This document shows positions 1-10,146 of a DNA stretch of 20,028 nt, piece by piece. The notes under the pieces are model-generated. The model ran no database searches. It was not told where the DNA came from and worked only from the letters and a program-made list of their open reading frames with translations. The position numbers and the translations under genes were made by a program. Position 1 is the first letter of the stretch; each line of letters starts with the position of its first letter. Source of the DNA: an uncultured Pseudomonadota bacterium (lineage in GTDB: Bacteria; Pseudomonadota; Gammaproteobacteria; Burkholderiales; SG8-41); assembly GCA_946885605.1 (NCBI GenBank), contig CAMPGR010000064.1, forward strand, positions 1 through 20,028, read 5' to 3'.

Positions 1-497
1 ATCCGGAACGCGCTCGGCAGCAGCACGTAGCGGTAGGTCCGCGGCAGCGTAAGCCCAAGCGCTGTGCCCGCCATGAGCTGGCCGCGCGGCAGCGACTGGA
101 TGCCGGCGCGCACTTGCTCGGCGACCCGCACCGAGGTGTAAATCCCGAGGCACAGCACGGCCGGAACGTACGAGCCCCACGGTGGGGGCAACTGCTTCAC
201 CGCGTCGCCGAGCGACTTTGGCAGGAGTTCCGGCAGCACGAAATACCAGAGGAACATCTGCACGAGGAGCGGGATGTTCCTGAAGATCTCGACGTAGGCA
301 TCGCCCGCGCGCACGAACCATCGGATCGGCGTGGTGCGCAGCGTCCCGACGATGACGCCGATCCCCAGCGCGATCACCCACGCGGCGAGCGCGGTGGCGA
401 GCGTCCACACGAGGCCAACGAGAAGATACTCGAGCCAGGGGCCGCTCCCATCCGCGGCCGGCTGCAGGTAGATGCTCCACTGCCAGTCGTATTTCAC
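1..497 (-). CDS. gltJ: Glutamate/aspartate ABC transporter permease, GltJ-like (3' end beyond window)
   Basis: This is an inner-membrane permease of the HisM/GltJ family, expected to form the translocation path for glutamate/aspartate with a second permease and an ATPase lying beyond the left edge. The 165 visible codons begin VKYDWQWSIYL, the usual GltJ N-terminus. They contain hydrophobic segments around residues 23-47 and 75-95, the family motif EIFRNIPLLVQ, and the beginning of the EAA loop that contacts the ATPase (GTALGLTLPRTYRYVLLPSAFR region, cut by the edge). The start is GTG at 497-495, preceded by AGGAG at 508-504 with 6-nt spacing. It lies 64 bp after gltI on the same strand, so it is probably co-transcribed with it. 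The family assignment is firm. The substrate is inferred mainly from the adjacent GltI. Confidence 0.9.
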   Translation of the reverse strand, partial: MKYDWQWSIYLQPAADGSGPWLEYLLVGLVWTLATALAAWVIALGIGVIVGTLRTTPIRWFVRAGDAYVEIFRNIPLLVQMFLWYFVLPELLPKSLGDAVKQLPPPWGSYVPAVLCLGIYTSVRVAEQVRAGIQSLPRGQLMAGTALGLTLPRTYRYVLLPSAFR

Positions 498-561
498 CGC
501 CCGCTCCTAACGCGCCACAAACAAAACGGAGGATGGCCCAGTCCCCCGCCTGCCTCCCCGC

Positions 562-1473
562 TTATTTATACGCTTTGGGATCGCCCGAATCGGTCGGGTT
601 CGCGACCACGTTCTTCAACGGCGGCGGCATCGGCACGTTCAGGTTGATGTTCTTCGGCGGGATCGGTTTGAGGAACCACTTTTCGTAGATCTTGTTGATC
701 TCCCCGCTCTTGTAGACCTTCGTCAACGCAGCGTCGACGAGCTTCTTGAAGGCGGGGTCGTCTTTCCGCAGCATGATGCCATACGGCTCCGGCAGCGACA
801 GCGCAAATTCCGAGATCACGTGGTCGGAGGGGTTGCGCGACTGCGCGACGAGCCCGTAGAGCAGGATGTCGTCCATGGCGAAAGCGAGGGCACGCCCCGT
901 CTCCACCATCTGGAAGGCTTCCGGGTGTCCGTTGGCCGCGATGATGTTCATGCCCATGTTCCTCGACGTGTTCAATTCGGTGAGCTGCTTGATGTTGGTC
1001 GTCCCGGCGGTCGAGGTGACGATCTTGCCCTTGAGGTCGTTCACGGACTTGATGTTCGACGCCTTCTTCGAGACGAGCCGCGTCGCGGTCAGAAAATGCG
1101 TGATCGTGAACGCAACCTCCTTCTGCCGCGCGAGATTGTTCGTGGTCGAGCCGCATTCGAGGTCGATGGTGCCGTTCGCCATGAGCGGGATGCGGTTCGC
1201 CGAGGTGACGAGCTGATATTTCACGTCGAGCTTGGGCATCTTGAGCTCGGCCTTGACCGCATCCACGATCTTGTGGCACAGCTCGAGCGCGTAGCCGATC
1301 GGGCGCTGCCTGTCGTCGTAGTATGAGAACGGCACGGAAGCGTCGCGATGGCCGAGCGTGATCGAACCCGTGTCCTTGATCTTCTTGAGCGTACCGGTGA
1401 GTTCGGCAGCGGCGGCGGGCATCGCTATGCTGCAGGCGAGCAGCGTCATCAGTACGATTGCACGGCGATTCAT
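562..1473 (-). CDS. gltI: Glutamate/aspartate ABC transporter periplasmic binding protein GltI
   Basis: This 303-aa periplasmic solute-binding protein of the Bac_3 family delivers glutamate/aspartate to the adjacent permease. The first ~22 residues form a Sec signal peptide (MNRRAIVLMTLLACSIAMPAAAA). The mature part has the GltI hallmarks GHRDASVPFSYYDD, NRIPLMANGTIDLECGSTTN, DLKGKIV and PYGIMLRKDDPAF, and ends near KPIPPKNINLN as in the E. coli protein; its length is close to E. coli GltI (about 302 aa). An upstream in-frame ATG at 1521 would put 16 residues ahead of the signal peptide. I chose 1473 because a GGAG site stands 6 nt before it and the signal peptide then begins at residue 1. 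It is divergent from aspA, which fits a link between uptake and aspartate breakdown. Confidence 0.94.
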   Translation of the reverse strand: MNRRAIVLMTLLACSIAMPAAAAELTGTLKKIKDTGSITLGHRDASVPFSYYDDRQRPIGYALELCHKIVDAVKAELKMPKLDVKYQLVTSANRIPLMANGTIDLECGSTTNNLARQKEVAFTITHFLTATRLVSKKASNIKSVNDLKGKIVTSTAGTTNIKQLTELNTSRNMGMNIIAANGHPEAFQMVETGRALAFAMDDILLYGLVAQSRNPSDHVISEFALSLPEPYGIMLRKDDPAFKKLVDAALTKVYKSGEINKIYEKWFLKPIPPKNINLNVPMPPPLKNVVANPTDSGDPKAYK

Positions 1474-1645
1474 GGAGGTCTCCTCTGGAAGCGGCGCTCG
1501 AACGCGAGCCGCGTAGTTCATAGGGTGGGGGCAATCTAGCCGAACGGCATAGCTTTGTCCAGCAGCGAGACGCGTGCCGAATCAAAGGTCTGGATGCGGA
1601 TTGGTATAGTGTCGAGTTCCTTCAGAAGCGAGAACGGAGCAAGCC
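1474..1645. promoter_or_regulatory. Divergent gltI/aspA intergenic region with a probable aspA promoter
   Basis: This 172-bp gap separates gltI (minus) from aspA (plus). On the plus strand an extended -10 element, TGG-TATAGT, lies at 1602-1610. It would start transcription near 1617 and leave a leader of roughly 28 nt ahead of the aspA ATG at 1646. I see no convincing -35 box, which is common with extended -10 promoters. On the minus strand TAGATT (about 1537-1532) is a weak -10 candidate for gltI. No clear operator palindrome was seen. Confidence 0.45.
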
Positions 1646-3061
1646 ATGTCGCGCCGCACGACACGAACCGAGCACGATCTGCTGGGCGAGCGCAGTGTCC
1701 CCGCCGCAGCCTATTACGGCATCCACACCCTGCGCGCGCTGGAGAATTTTTCCATTACCGGCACGCCGATCTCGATCTATCCCGATCTTGTGAACGCGCT
1801 TGCCTGCGTCAAGCAGGCGGCGGCGCTCGCCAACAACGAGCTGGGCCTCCTCGACGACGAGAGGACGCGGGCCATCGTGCAGGCTTGCGAGGAGATCCGG
1901 GCGGGCGCGCTGCTCGACGAATTCGTCGTCGATGTGATGCAGGGTGGGGCGGGCACCTCCACCAACATGAACGCGAACGAGGTGATCGCAAACCGTGCGC
2001 TCGAGATCATGGGACACAGGAAAGGCGAATACCGCTACCTGCACCCGGTCGAGCACGTCAACATGAGCCAGAGCACCAACGACGTCTATCCCACCGCGGT
2101 CAAGGTCGCGCTGCACTTCGGCATCCAGCGCCTCACCGCGGCGATGGCCGAGTTGCGCGCGGCGTTCCGCGCGAAAGCTCTCGAGTTCGCCGACGTGCTG
2201 AAGGTCGGCCGCACCCAGCTCCAGGACGCCGTCCCCATGACGCTGGGCCAGGAGTTTTCGACGTACGCGGTGATGCTCGAGGAGGACGAGCAGCGGCTCA
2301 AGGAAGCGGCGCTCTTGATCCACGAGATCAATCTCGGCGCGACGGCCATCGGCACCGGCATCACGGCGCATCCACAGTACGCCGAGCTCGCTTGTCGCCG
2401 CCTGGCGGACATCACGGGCATCGACCTCGTCACTGCGAGCAACCTCGTCGAAGCGACGCAGGACGCGGGCGCGTTCGTGCAGCTCTCGGGCGTGCTGAAG
2501 CGCGTCGCGGTAAAGCTCTCCAAGACCTGCAACGACCTGCGACTGCTCGCCTCCGGCCCGCGCGCCGGGCTGAACGAGATCAACCTGCCCCCGGTGCAGG
2601 CGGGCTCCAGCATCATGCCGGGCAAGGTGAATCCCGTCATCCCCGAAGTCGTGAACCAGATCGCGTTCGAGGTGATTGGCAACGACGTGACCGTCACCTT
2701 CGCGGCCGAAGCCGGCCAGCTGCAGCTCAATGCCTTCGAGCCGGTGATCGCGCACAGCCTCTTCAAAAGCCTCAAGCACCTCGGCAACGGCTGCGAGACG
2801 CTGCGCGAGCGCTGCGTAAAAGGCATCACCGCCAACCGCGAGCACCTGAGAACGCTCGTGGATCACTCCATCGGGATGGCCACCGCGCTCAATCCCTACA
2901 TCGGCTACACCCATGCAACCGAGGTGGCGCAGGAAGCGCTGAGAAGCGGCCGCAGCGTCTACGACGTCGTGCTGGAAAAGAAGCTGTTGAGCAAGGAGCA
3001 GCTCGATGAAATCCTGCGTCCGGAAGTACTTACGCAGCCGAGTTATGTCCGGACGAAGTAG
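1646..3061 (+). CDS. aspA: Aspartate ammonia-lyase (aspartase)
   Basis: Cytoplasmic lyase that reversibly deaminates L-aspartate to fumarate and ammonia. At 471 aa it has the normal length for the family (E. coli about 478). It carries the aspartase/fumarase signature G320-SSIMPGKVNP, whose serine-containing flexible loop supplies the catalytic base. It also has TSTNMNANEVIANRA and HVNMSQSTNDVYPTA, which build the substrate pocket. GLNEINLPPVQAGSS and AEAGQLQLNAFEP are typical of aspartase rather than class II fumarase. Paralogous fumarase remains the only real alternative, and the racemase and GltI neighbours favour aspartase. A weak GGAG lies about 9 nt before the ATG. The 3' end overlaps the convergent racemase by 32 bp. 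Confidence 0.93.
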   Translation: MSRRTTRTEHDLLGERSVPAAAYYGIHTLRALENFSITGTPISIYPDLVNALACVKQAAALANNELGLLDDERTRAIVQACEEIRAGALLDEFVVDVMQGGAGTSTNMNANEVIANRALEIMGHRKGEYRYLHPVEHVNMSQSTNDVYPTAVKVALHFGIQRLTAAMAELRAAFRAKALEFADVLKVGRTQLQDAVPMTLGQEFSTYAVMLEEDEQRLKEAALLIHEINLGATAIGTGITAHPQYAELACRRLADITGIDLVTASNLVEATQDAGAFVQLSGVLKRVAVKLSKTCNDLRLLASGPRAGLNEINLPPVQAGSSIMPGKVNPVIPEVVNQIAFEVIGNDVTVTFAAEAGQLQLNAFEPVIAHSLFKSLKHLGNGCETLRERCVKGITANREHLRTLVDHSIGMATALNPYIGYTHATEVAQEALRSGRSVYDVVLEKKLLSKEQLDEILRPEVLTQPSYVRTK

Positions 3062-3779
3062 AGGTAATTTTCCACCAGGCGACACATGCCCGCGCGAGCG
3101 CGCGCGTGGCATCGACACACGCCGGGCGCGCCGCGCTCGGCCCATGCTCGAGGGCCGGCGGAATTTCGGTGCACGCAAGGATCACCGCATCGGCGCCCGC
3201 GGATACGAGCTCTTCGACCGCACGCACCGCAAGTTCGTGTGCACTCGCAAGATCGCCCCGCTTTACCGCAGCAATCGCAGGCAGCACCCAATTCTGCTGC
3301 GCCTCCCCGCTATTGAGCAGGCATCGCACACCGTACTTGGCGAGCCGCTGCTGGAAGAATCCCGCGGCGATCGTTCCTTCCGTTGCGATGAGGCCCGCTG
3401 CGTGCACCGGATTCTTCCCTGCCTTCAGTTCGTCGCATGCGGCATCGGCGATATGGATGATCGGCAAGCCGCCGCCGCGCGCGAGGTCGTCATGCCAGTA
3501 GTGCGCGGTATTGCACGGGATGGCGAGTTGCGTCGCGCCCGCCGCCTTGAGGACACTGATCCCCTTCAGCATGGCGGGCAGCGGCGTCGCGCCGCCCGAA
3601 AGTATCGCGGCCGGCCGATCCGGGATCTGCGGCACCGAGTACACGATCACGGGGACATGCTCGGGGTCGCGCTGCGCCGGCGTTTCCGCGATCAGCTTCT
3701 GCAGGAAATCGACGGTGGCGAGGGGCCCCATGCCGCCGAGGACCCCGAGCAACGGCGCGACGTGAGATGCGGCCATCAT
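3030..3779 (-). CDS. Aspartate/glutamate racemase family protein
   Basis: This 249-aa cofactor-independent amino-acid racemase (Asp/Glu racemase superfamily, RacD/YgeA branch) probably interconverts L- and D-aspartate. Seen: the N-terminal GVLGGMGPLAT motif, and both catalytic cysteines in their family contexts, Cys89 in AIPCNTAHYW and Cys203 in ILACTEIP. These two act as opposing acid/base residues in the family. The start ATG at 3779 overlaps the stop of the upstream hydrolase (ATGA at 3779-3776), which implies translational coupling; a second ATG follows immediately. The stop at 3030 lies inside the last codons of the convergent aspA. Beside aspartase and GltI it could feed D-aspartate into aspartate breakdown, but substrate choice (Asp, Glu or another) cannot be read from the sequence. 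Confidence 0.88.
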   Translation of the reverse strand: MMAASHVAPLLGVLGGMGPLATVDFLQKLIAETPAQRDPEHVPVIVYSVPQIPDRPAAILSGGATPLPAMLKGISVLKAAGATQLAIPCNTAHYWHDDLARGGGLPIIHIADAACDELKAGKNPVHAAGLIATEGTIAAGFFQQRLAKYGVRCLLNSGEAQQNWVLPAIAAVKRGDLASAHELAVRAVEELVSAGADAVILACTEIPPALEHGPSAARPACVDATRALARACVAWWKITSTSSGHNSAA

Positions 3780-4675
3780 CGCGCTGCGCGCTGCGCGGAC
3801 TGTGCGGGTTGAGAAGCGAGGAACGACTCGATCATCGCCGCGAGCCGCTCGGGCTGGTCGTGGTGCATCATGTGCCCGCAATCCTCGAGCCACGCTTCCT
3901 CGAGATTGCGAAACGCGCCCTTGCGCTCCGCCAGTTGTTCCGGTGTGTCCTTGAGATAACCCGTGCCTCTGGACTGCCGCGCGAACACCCACAGCGCCGG
4001 CGCCCGGACTTCGCGCCAGCAGGCGAGGATCTCGTCGAGCCGGAAGAGGTAGGGGTTCACCATCTTGTGCCCCGGGTCGCTCGCAAGGCGCACATCGCCC
4101 GGCGCGTGCTCGCGCGCCCAGTGCCTCGCCAGAAATCCGGCCATGTTGTCCTTGAGCCGCGGGTTGTTGCGCTTGAGCCGCGCGGCGACCTCCGCGTAGC
4201 TGCGGTAGCGTTTGAAATCCGGCGGATCGCGCAGCGCTTCCAGCCATTTGCGATAGCGCCCGGGCGCGAGCGCCGGTGCGGTGCGCGCGAGCCCGAATCC
4301 TTCGAGCGAGACCACCTTCGCGACGCGCTCGGGCCGGATGCCGGCGTAGGTGCACGCGATGACGCCGCCCATGCTGTGACCCACAATATCGGCGGGCGCG
4401 CTCCCGGCGTAGCAATCGAGCAGCACGTCGAGGTCCGCATAGTAGTCGGGAAACCAGTAGCCCTCGCGCGACCATTCGGTCAATCCGAAACCGCGCCAGT
4501 CGGGCGCGACGAGGTAGCGCTCGACGCGCAGAGCGTCCACGAGAAACTGAAAGGAAGCGGAGACGTCCATCCAGCCGTGCAGCAGGAAGAGCGGCTGCGC
4601 ATCGGGATCGCCCCAGGTGCGCACGTGGTAGCGCAAACCGCGAACGTCGTGAAAGTGCGATTGGCTCGGTTTCAT
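3776..4675 (-). CDS. Alpha/beta-fold hydrolase
   Basis: This 299-aa cytoplasmic alpha/beta hydrolase has no signal peptide. The fold is shown by the oxyanion-hole region FLLHGWMD (residues ~30-37), the APDWRGFG loop, the nucleophile elbow G-H-S101-M-G-G and the late EDCGHMMHHDQPERL segment with His268 as the catalytic histidine. The acidic triad member is not obvious. The substrate is unknown; the family includes esterases, epoxide hydrolases and C-C hydrolases. I chose the ATG at 4675. An in-frame TTG at 4696 would add seven residues, but neither start has a clear ribosome site. The gene ends in an ATGA overlap with the racemase and probably leads a two-gene operon. Confidence 0.88.
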   Translation of the reverse strand: MKPSQSHFHDVRGLRYHVRTWGDPDAQPLFLLHGWMDVSASFQFLVDALRVERYLVAPDWRGFGLTEWSREGYWFPDYYADLDVLLDCYAGSAPADIVGHSMGGVIACTYAGIRPERVAKVVSLEGFGLARTAPALAPGRYRKWLEALRDPPDFKRYRSYAEVAARLKRNNPRLKDNMAGFLARHWAREHAPGDVRLASDPGHKMVNPYLFRLDEILACWREVRAPALWVFARQSRGTGYLKDTPEQLAERKGAFRNLEEAWLEDCGHMMHHDQPERLAAMIESFLASQPAQSAQRAAR

Positions 4676-4972
4676 GTCGAACGCCGTGTGTGGCAAAGCG
4701 CGACATTATGTCAGGAAGCGCACGTTGCGGAAAAAGCCGGACGCTGCTGCGCCTGCCAGGCGTTCCCGATGCGGAGCTCCCGAGCAAAGCGGCGGCGCCA
4801 ATCGCCGGCATTGCGAAACATCCGCTCGATGCGGCACGCATGCCGCCGACATGGGCGCTCATGCCCAATGCGTACGCGGTTCGCCGCGCTATGTGGCGGA
4901 ATCGCCGCGCATAATTTTTTCGTGCGCGATGCCATTAAGAATTTCAGCCGGGTCGTCTTAGAATAGCGCATC
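4676..4972. other. Divergent intergenic region (hydrolase / dnaE)
   Basis: These 297 bp hold no gene that I can support. On the minus strand, CATAAT (plus-strand 4705-4710) is a possible -10 box for the hydrolase. It is embedded in a short inverted repeat, GACATTATGTC at 4702-4712. The left flank contains an A-rich stretch near 4730. The right end holds the probable dnaE promoter. The rest is plain GC-rich sequence. Confidence 0.4.
4935..4964 (+). promoter_or_regulatory. Probable dnaE promoter, giving a very short or no leader
   Basis: TTAAGA at 4935-4940 (4 of 6 matches to the -35 consensus), an 18-nt spacer, and TAGAAT at 4959-4964 (5 of 6 matches to the -10). The -10 box ends only 8 nt before the dnaE ATG at 4973, and no Shine-Dalgarno sequence precedes that ATG. 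If the promoter is real, the transcript would start at or within a few bases of the start codon. Confidence 0.5.
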
Positions 4973-6508
4973 ATGCAACCGTCGTTCGTGCATCTGCGCC
5001 TCCACAGCGAGTATTCGATCTCGGACGGCATCGTCCGGCTGGACGAGGCCGTCGCCGCCGCGGCCGCCGACGGCATGCCCGCGCTCGCGCTGACCGATCT
5101 CGCGAATGTCTTCGGCATGGTGAAGTTCTACAAGGAAGCGCGCGCGAAGGGCATCAAGCCGATCGTCGGGTGCGACGCCTGGATCGCGAACGAAGGCGAT
5201 CGCGACAAGCCCGGCCGGCTGCTCCTCCTGTGCCAGTCGCGCGCAGGTTATCTGCGCTTGTGCGAGTTTCTCAGTCAGGCGTATCGCACCAATCAGTACC
5301 GCGGACGCGCGGAAATCGACAAGCGCTGGTTCGCCGAGATCGGCACCGAGGGGCTCATCGCGCTCTCCGGCGCGCATCTCGGCGATGTCGGTCAGGCGCT
5401 TGCGGTGGGCAACGAGCAACAGGCGCGCCGGCTCGCTCACGAGTGGGGCGAGCTTTTTCCGCAGCGCTACTACATCGAGTTGCAACGGCCGGGCGCCGGT
5501 GCGACAACCACGGGCGCTGCGAGCGTCCCGGTCGAGACGTGCGTGCAGCGGGCGGTGCAGCTGGCGAACATGCTGCGCCTGCCGGTCGTTGCCACCCACC
5601 CCGTGCAGTTCGTGAGGCAGGAGGACTTCCGCGCGCACGAAGCGCGGGTGTGCATCGCGGAGGGCTACACGCTTTCCGATTCGCGCCGGCCGCGGCGCTT
5701 CACGCCCGAGCAGTATTTCAAGTCGCAGGCGCAGATGGCGGCGCTCTTCAAGGACCTGCCGGCGGCGCTCGCGAACAGCATCGAGATCGCGCGCCGCTGC
5801 AATCTGACCTTGCAGCTCGGCAAGAGCCGGCTGCCCAATTTTCCGACGCCCAACCAGGAAAGCCTGCAGGATTACTTGAAGAGCCGCGCGCTTGCCGGGC
5901 TGGAAGCGCGCATGGCCCAGCTCTTTCCCGACGAGCAGGCGCGCGCTGCGCAGATGCCGCGTTATCGCGAGCGCCTCGAGTTCGAGCTCTCCACCATCAT
6001 CCAGATGGGCTTCCCCGGCTACTTCCTGATCGTGGCTGACTTCATCAACTGGGCGAAGGGCAACGGCGTGCCGGTCGGGCCGGGGCGCGGGTCGGGCGCG
6101 GGCTCGCTGGTCGCGTTCTGCCTCGGCATCACCGATCTCGATCCCTTGCGCTACGACCTCCTGTTCGAGCGCTTCCTCAATCCCGAGCGGGTATCGATGC
6201 CGGACTTCGACATCGATTTCTGCCAGGAAGGGCGCGACCGCGTCATCGAGTACGTGCGCGACAAGTACGGCGCCGACTCGGTGTCGCAGATCGTGACCTT
6301 CGGCACGATGGCCGCCAAAGCCGTGGTGCGCGACGTCGGGCGGGTCTTGGACCTCCCGTACAACTTCTGTGATCAGATCGCCAAGCTCATCCCCTTCCAG
6401 CCAGGAAGGACCGTGACGCTGCGCCGGCGCACGGGGGAGCCGGAACCGAACGTGATCTATGCGCGTGAAGTCGAGCCGCAGATCAACGAGCGCGAGAAGA
6501 ACGAGTAA
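4973..6508 (+). CDS. dnaE: DnaE N-terminal part (PHP domain and first part of palm), ends at premature TAA
   Basis: This 511-aa piece of the replicative polymerase alpha subunit begins with the PHP domain (residues ~1-270; [15 protein letters not shown] with His7 and His11, then [17 protein letters not shown]). The polymerase core follows: [33 protein letters not shown] and the palm motif [14 protein letters not shown], where Asp411 and Asp413 or Asp413 and Asp415 correspond to the first two metal-binding catalytic aspartates. It then stops at TAA (codon 512) inside the palm/thumb region. The third catalytic aspartate is missing from this piece, so alone it should not polymerise DNA. The start ATG at 4973 matches the normal DnaE N-terminus. 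Confidence 0.9.
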   Translation: MQPSFVHLRLHSEYSISDGIVRLDEAVAAAAADGMPALALTDLANVFGMVKFYKEARAKGIKPIVGCDAWIANEGDRDKPGRLLLLCQSRAGYLRLCEFLSQAYRTNQYRGRAEIDKRWFAEIGTEGLIALSGAHLGDVGQALAVGNEQQARRLAHEWGELFPQRYYIELQRPGAGATTTGAASVPVETCVQRAVQLANMLRLPVVATHPVQFVRQEDFRAHEARVCIAEGYTLSDSRRPRRFTPEQYFKSQAQMAALFKDLPAALANSIEIARRCNLTLQLGKSRLPNFPTPNQESLQDYLKSRALAGLEARMAQLFPDEQARAAQMPRYRERLEFELSTIIQMGFPGYFLIVADFINWAKGNGVPVGPGRGSGAGSLVAFCLGITDLDPLRYDLLFERFLNPERVSMPDFDIDFCQEGRDRVIEYVRDKYGADSVSQIVTFGTMAAKAVVRDVGRVLDLPYNFCDQIAKLIPFQPGRTVTLRRRTGEPEPNVIYAREVEPQINEREKNE

Positions 6509-6511
6509 GAA

Positions 6512-8534
<2,023 letters not shown>

Positions 8535-8554
<20 letters not shown>

Positions 8555-9239
8555 CGGTGCGCGGCGCGGAGCGCAGGCGCTCCTCGCCTCATTGCTGTTC
8601 GCCGCCATGGCTTCGGGCACGCAGGCCGGCGAGGCGATCTGGAAGGCGCTCAGCGACGAAGTCGTGCCGCTCATCACGCGCGGCGAGTTGAGCAGGGCGG
8701 AGCGCACCGCGCGGCAGGCGCTCGGAGAGGCGCGGATGACATTCGGCGAGACGCACCCCAACACCGGCACGAGCCATGCAAAGCTCGCGCTTGCGCTGCG
8801 CTTCCGCGGCAAGCATGGGGAAGCGGAAAAGGCTTACCGCGCGGCACTCGCCATCCGGGAGAGGACGCTCGGGGCGAGCGATCCGTCCACGGGGCTGCTG
8901 CTCGCGAATCTCGCCGAAGTGGTGCAGGTGCAGGGGCGCTACGCCGAGGCGGAGAAGCTGCAGCGGCGGGTGCTGCCGATCTTCGAGCAGGCGTACGGCG
9001 TGGACCCGAAGACCGCCACGCTCCTCAACAACCTGGGCGGCGTATTGCGCGCGCAAGGCCGTTACAAGGAAGCCGAGGCCGTGCTGCGCCGCGCGCTCGC
9101 GATGAAGGAGAACACGCTGGGTCCCTACAACGGGAGCGTCGCGCATACGCTCGTCAACCTCGCCGAGGTGCTGGAGGCGCTCGACCGGAAAGACGAAGCC
9201 GTAAAAATGCGGCTGCGCGCTGCGGCCATTACACGCTAG
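8535..9239 (+). CDS. Exported tetratricopeptide-repeat protein
   Basis: This 234-aa protein has a basic N-terminus and hydrophobic stretch ending AMASGTQA-GE, consistent with Sec export and cleavage near residue 32. The mature part consists of at least four ~42-residue TPR units of the kinesin-light-chain-like type, with recurring A-x-L-A/N-L-A, G-x-Y/H-x-E-A-E and A-L-x-I/M-x-E-x-x-L-G elements (for example RGKHGEAEKAYRAALAIRERTLG and QGRYKEAEAVLRRALAMKENTLG regions). Such repeats usually mediate protein-protein contacts; no catalytic domain is present. The ATG at 8535 lies 20 bp inside the dnaE end in another frame, so the two are probably co-transcribed. The partner is unknown. Confidence 0.85.
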
Positions 9240-9242
9240 ACA

Positions 9243-9512
9243 CTACTCGGTCGGCCGCGTCTCGAAACCGCGGAATTCCCCGCTCCCGTCCGCGACCCTG
9301 ACTTCGCTCACTTCCGCGCTGGGCGGCCCCCGCCGCGTCCAGGCGACCATCGCTTCCACCGCGTCCGGTGCGCCTTGCACCAGCGCCTCGACGCTGCCGT
9401 CCGAGCGGTTCCTCACCCAGCCCGAGAGGCCGAGTTCGCGCGCCTTTCGCACCATGTACATGCGAAACCCCACGCCCTGTACGCGTCCCCTGATCCTGAG
9501 CTGTCGAGTCAT
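9243..9512 (-). CDS. acyP: Acylphosphatase
   Basis: A small cytoplasmic enzyme (89 aa) that hydrolyses acyl phosphates such as acetyl phosphate or carbamoyl phosphate to the acid and phosphate. The two signature motifs are intact. GRVQGVGFR includes Arg17, which binds the phosphate, and GWVRNRSDGSVEA includes Asn35, which positions the water. The length is typical (about 90 aa). I chose the ATG at 9512. An in-frame GTG at 9518 lies only 4 nt after an AGGTGG site and would add two residues, so the start is uncertain by that much. It converges on the TPR gene with a 3-bp gap, leaving no room for a separate terminator. Confidence 0.93.
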   Translation of the reverse strand: MTRQLRIRGRVQGVGFRMYMVRKARELGLSGWVRNRSDGSVEALVQGAPDAVEAMVAWTRRGPPSAEVSEVRVADGSGEFRGFETRPTE

Positions 9513-9544
9513 GGCCACGGTGCCACCTGTGGGTCGATATGCGA

Positions 9545-9573
9545 TTGCCGGAATGCGAAATTGAGTCTAGTGT
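9545..9573 (+). promoter_or_regulatory. Possible promoter for the DsrE-like lipoprotein gene
   Basis: TTGCCG at 9545-9550, a 17-nt spacer and TAGTGT at 9568-9573 give a weak sigma70-like match (4/6 and 3/6). It would place the transcription start about 30 nt before the lipoprotein ATG at 9609. It is supported mainly by position. Confidence 0.3.
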
Positions 9574-9608
9574 TAAGCGCCGCATCGTAACAGCGTATGG
9601 AGGAAAAC

Positions 9609-10073
9609 ATGAAGGGTATCGCTCGTTTTGCAGGGATATCGGGGTTGCTGATTGCTGTGCTGACGGCGTCAGGCTGCGCAACAAACCCGGGTAGCGCGGA
9701 GGCCAGGTCCAACGTTGCGGAGGACAAGGTCGTCTATCACGTCAACGATACGGCCGAACAGGCGGCGAACGCGCTCCGCAATATCGGCAACCACCTCGAA
9801 GTGAACCCGAAGGCGAAGATCGTCGTCGTCACGCATGCGCGCGGCGTGGACTTCCTCTTCGACGGCGCGAAGGACAAGAACGGCAATCCCTACAATATCC
9901 GCGTCGAGGAACTGAAGCAGCGCGGCGTGCAGTTCGACGTCTGCGAGATCACGCTGCGCAATCGCAAGCTCAAACGCAGCCAGTTCATTCCCGAAGCAAC
10001 GTTCGTGCCGTCGGGCGTGGCGGAAATCACACGCCTGCAGCAGCGCGAAGGCTACGCATACCTGAGGCCCTGA
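9609..10073 (+). CDS. DsrE-family predicted lipoprotein
   Basis: This 154-aa protein has a lipoprotein signal, with MKGIARF followed by a hydrophobic stretch and TASGC; Cys23 is the predicted lipidated residue. The remainder is one DsrE/YchN-like alpha/beta domain: KVVYHVNDTAEQAANALRNIGNHLE, KIVVVTHARGVDFLFDGA, a conserved-position cysteine in VQFDVCEITLRNR, and VPSGVAEITRLQQREGYAYLRP. Members of the fold move sulfur or bind small ligands, but the job of these exported single-domain versions is not established. The start at 9609 is chosen over an upstream ATG at 9597 because a strong GGAGGA site lies just before it and the signal peptide then begins at residue 1. It stands alone between acyP and the hyf operon. 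Confidence 0.85.
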   Translation: MKGIARFAGISGLLIAVLTASGCATNPGSAEARSNVAEDKVVYHVNDTAEQAANALRNIGNHLEVNPKAKIVVVTHARGVDFLFDGAKDKNGNPYNIRVEELKQRGVQFDVCEITLRNRKLKRSQFIPEATFVPSGVAEITRLQQREGYAYLRP

Positions 10074-10110
10074 GCCGAACTTTGAGCCCCATTCTCATCG
10101 CCCGCGTTCT

Positions 10111-10146
10111 CTTCAGTGGCGCCGGCCGGCTGAATTTTCTTTTCTT
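10111..10146 (+). terminator. Weak candidate terminator after the lipoprotein gene
   Basis: A GC-rich self-complementary block, GCCGGCCGGC at 10121-10130, is followed by a T-rich run (TGAATTTTCTTTTCTT). A proper loop is hard to draw because the palindrome has no spacer, so termination here is only a possibility. Nothing else stands between the lipoprotein stop and the hyf promoter. Confidence 0.25.

Noticed and set aside
114..647. 177-aa plus-strand open frame over the permease region
   Set aside because: No domain, odd composition, and opposite the GltJ coding frame with its family motifs.
1474..1521. N-terminally extended GltI starting at 1521
   Set aside because: Would place 16 residues before a textbook signal peptide. 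The inner ATG has a good ribosome site.
1622..3178. 518-aa open frame on the minus strand opposite aspA
   Set aside because: Antisense shadow; aspA on the plus strand has full family motifs.
6506..6508. Reassigned TAA codon
   Set aside because: TAA ends gltI and the racemase at natural family C-termini, and the other genes use TAG and TGA normally, so the standard code applies.
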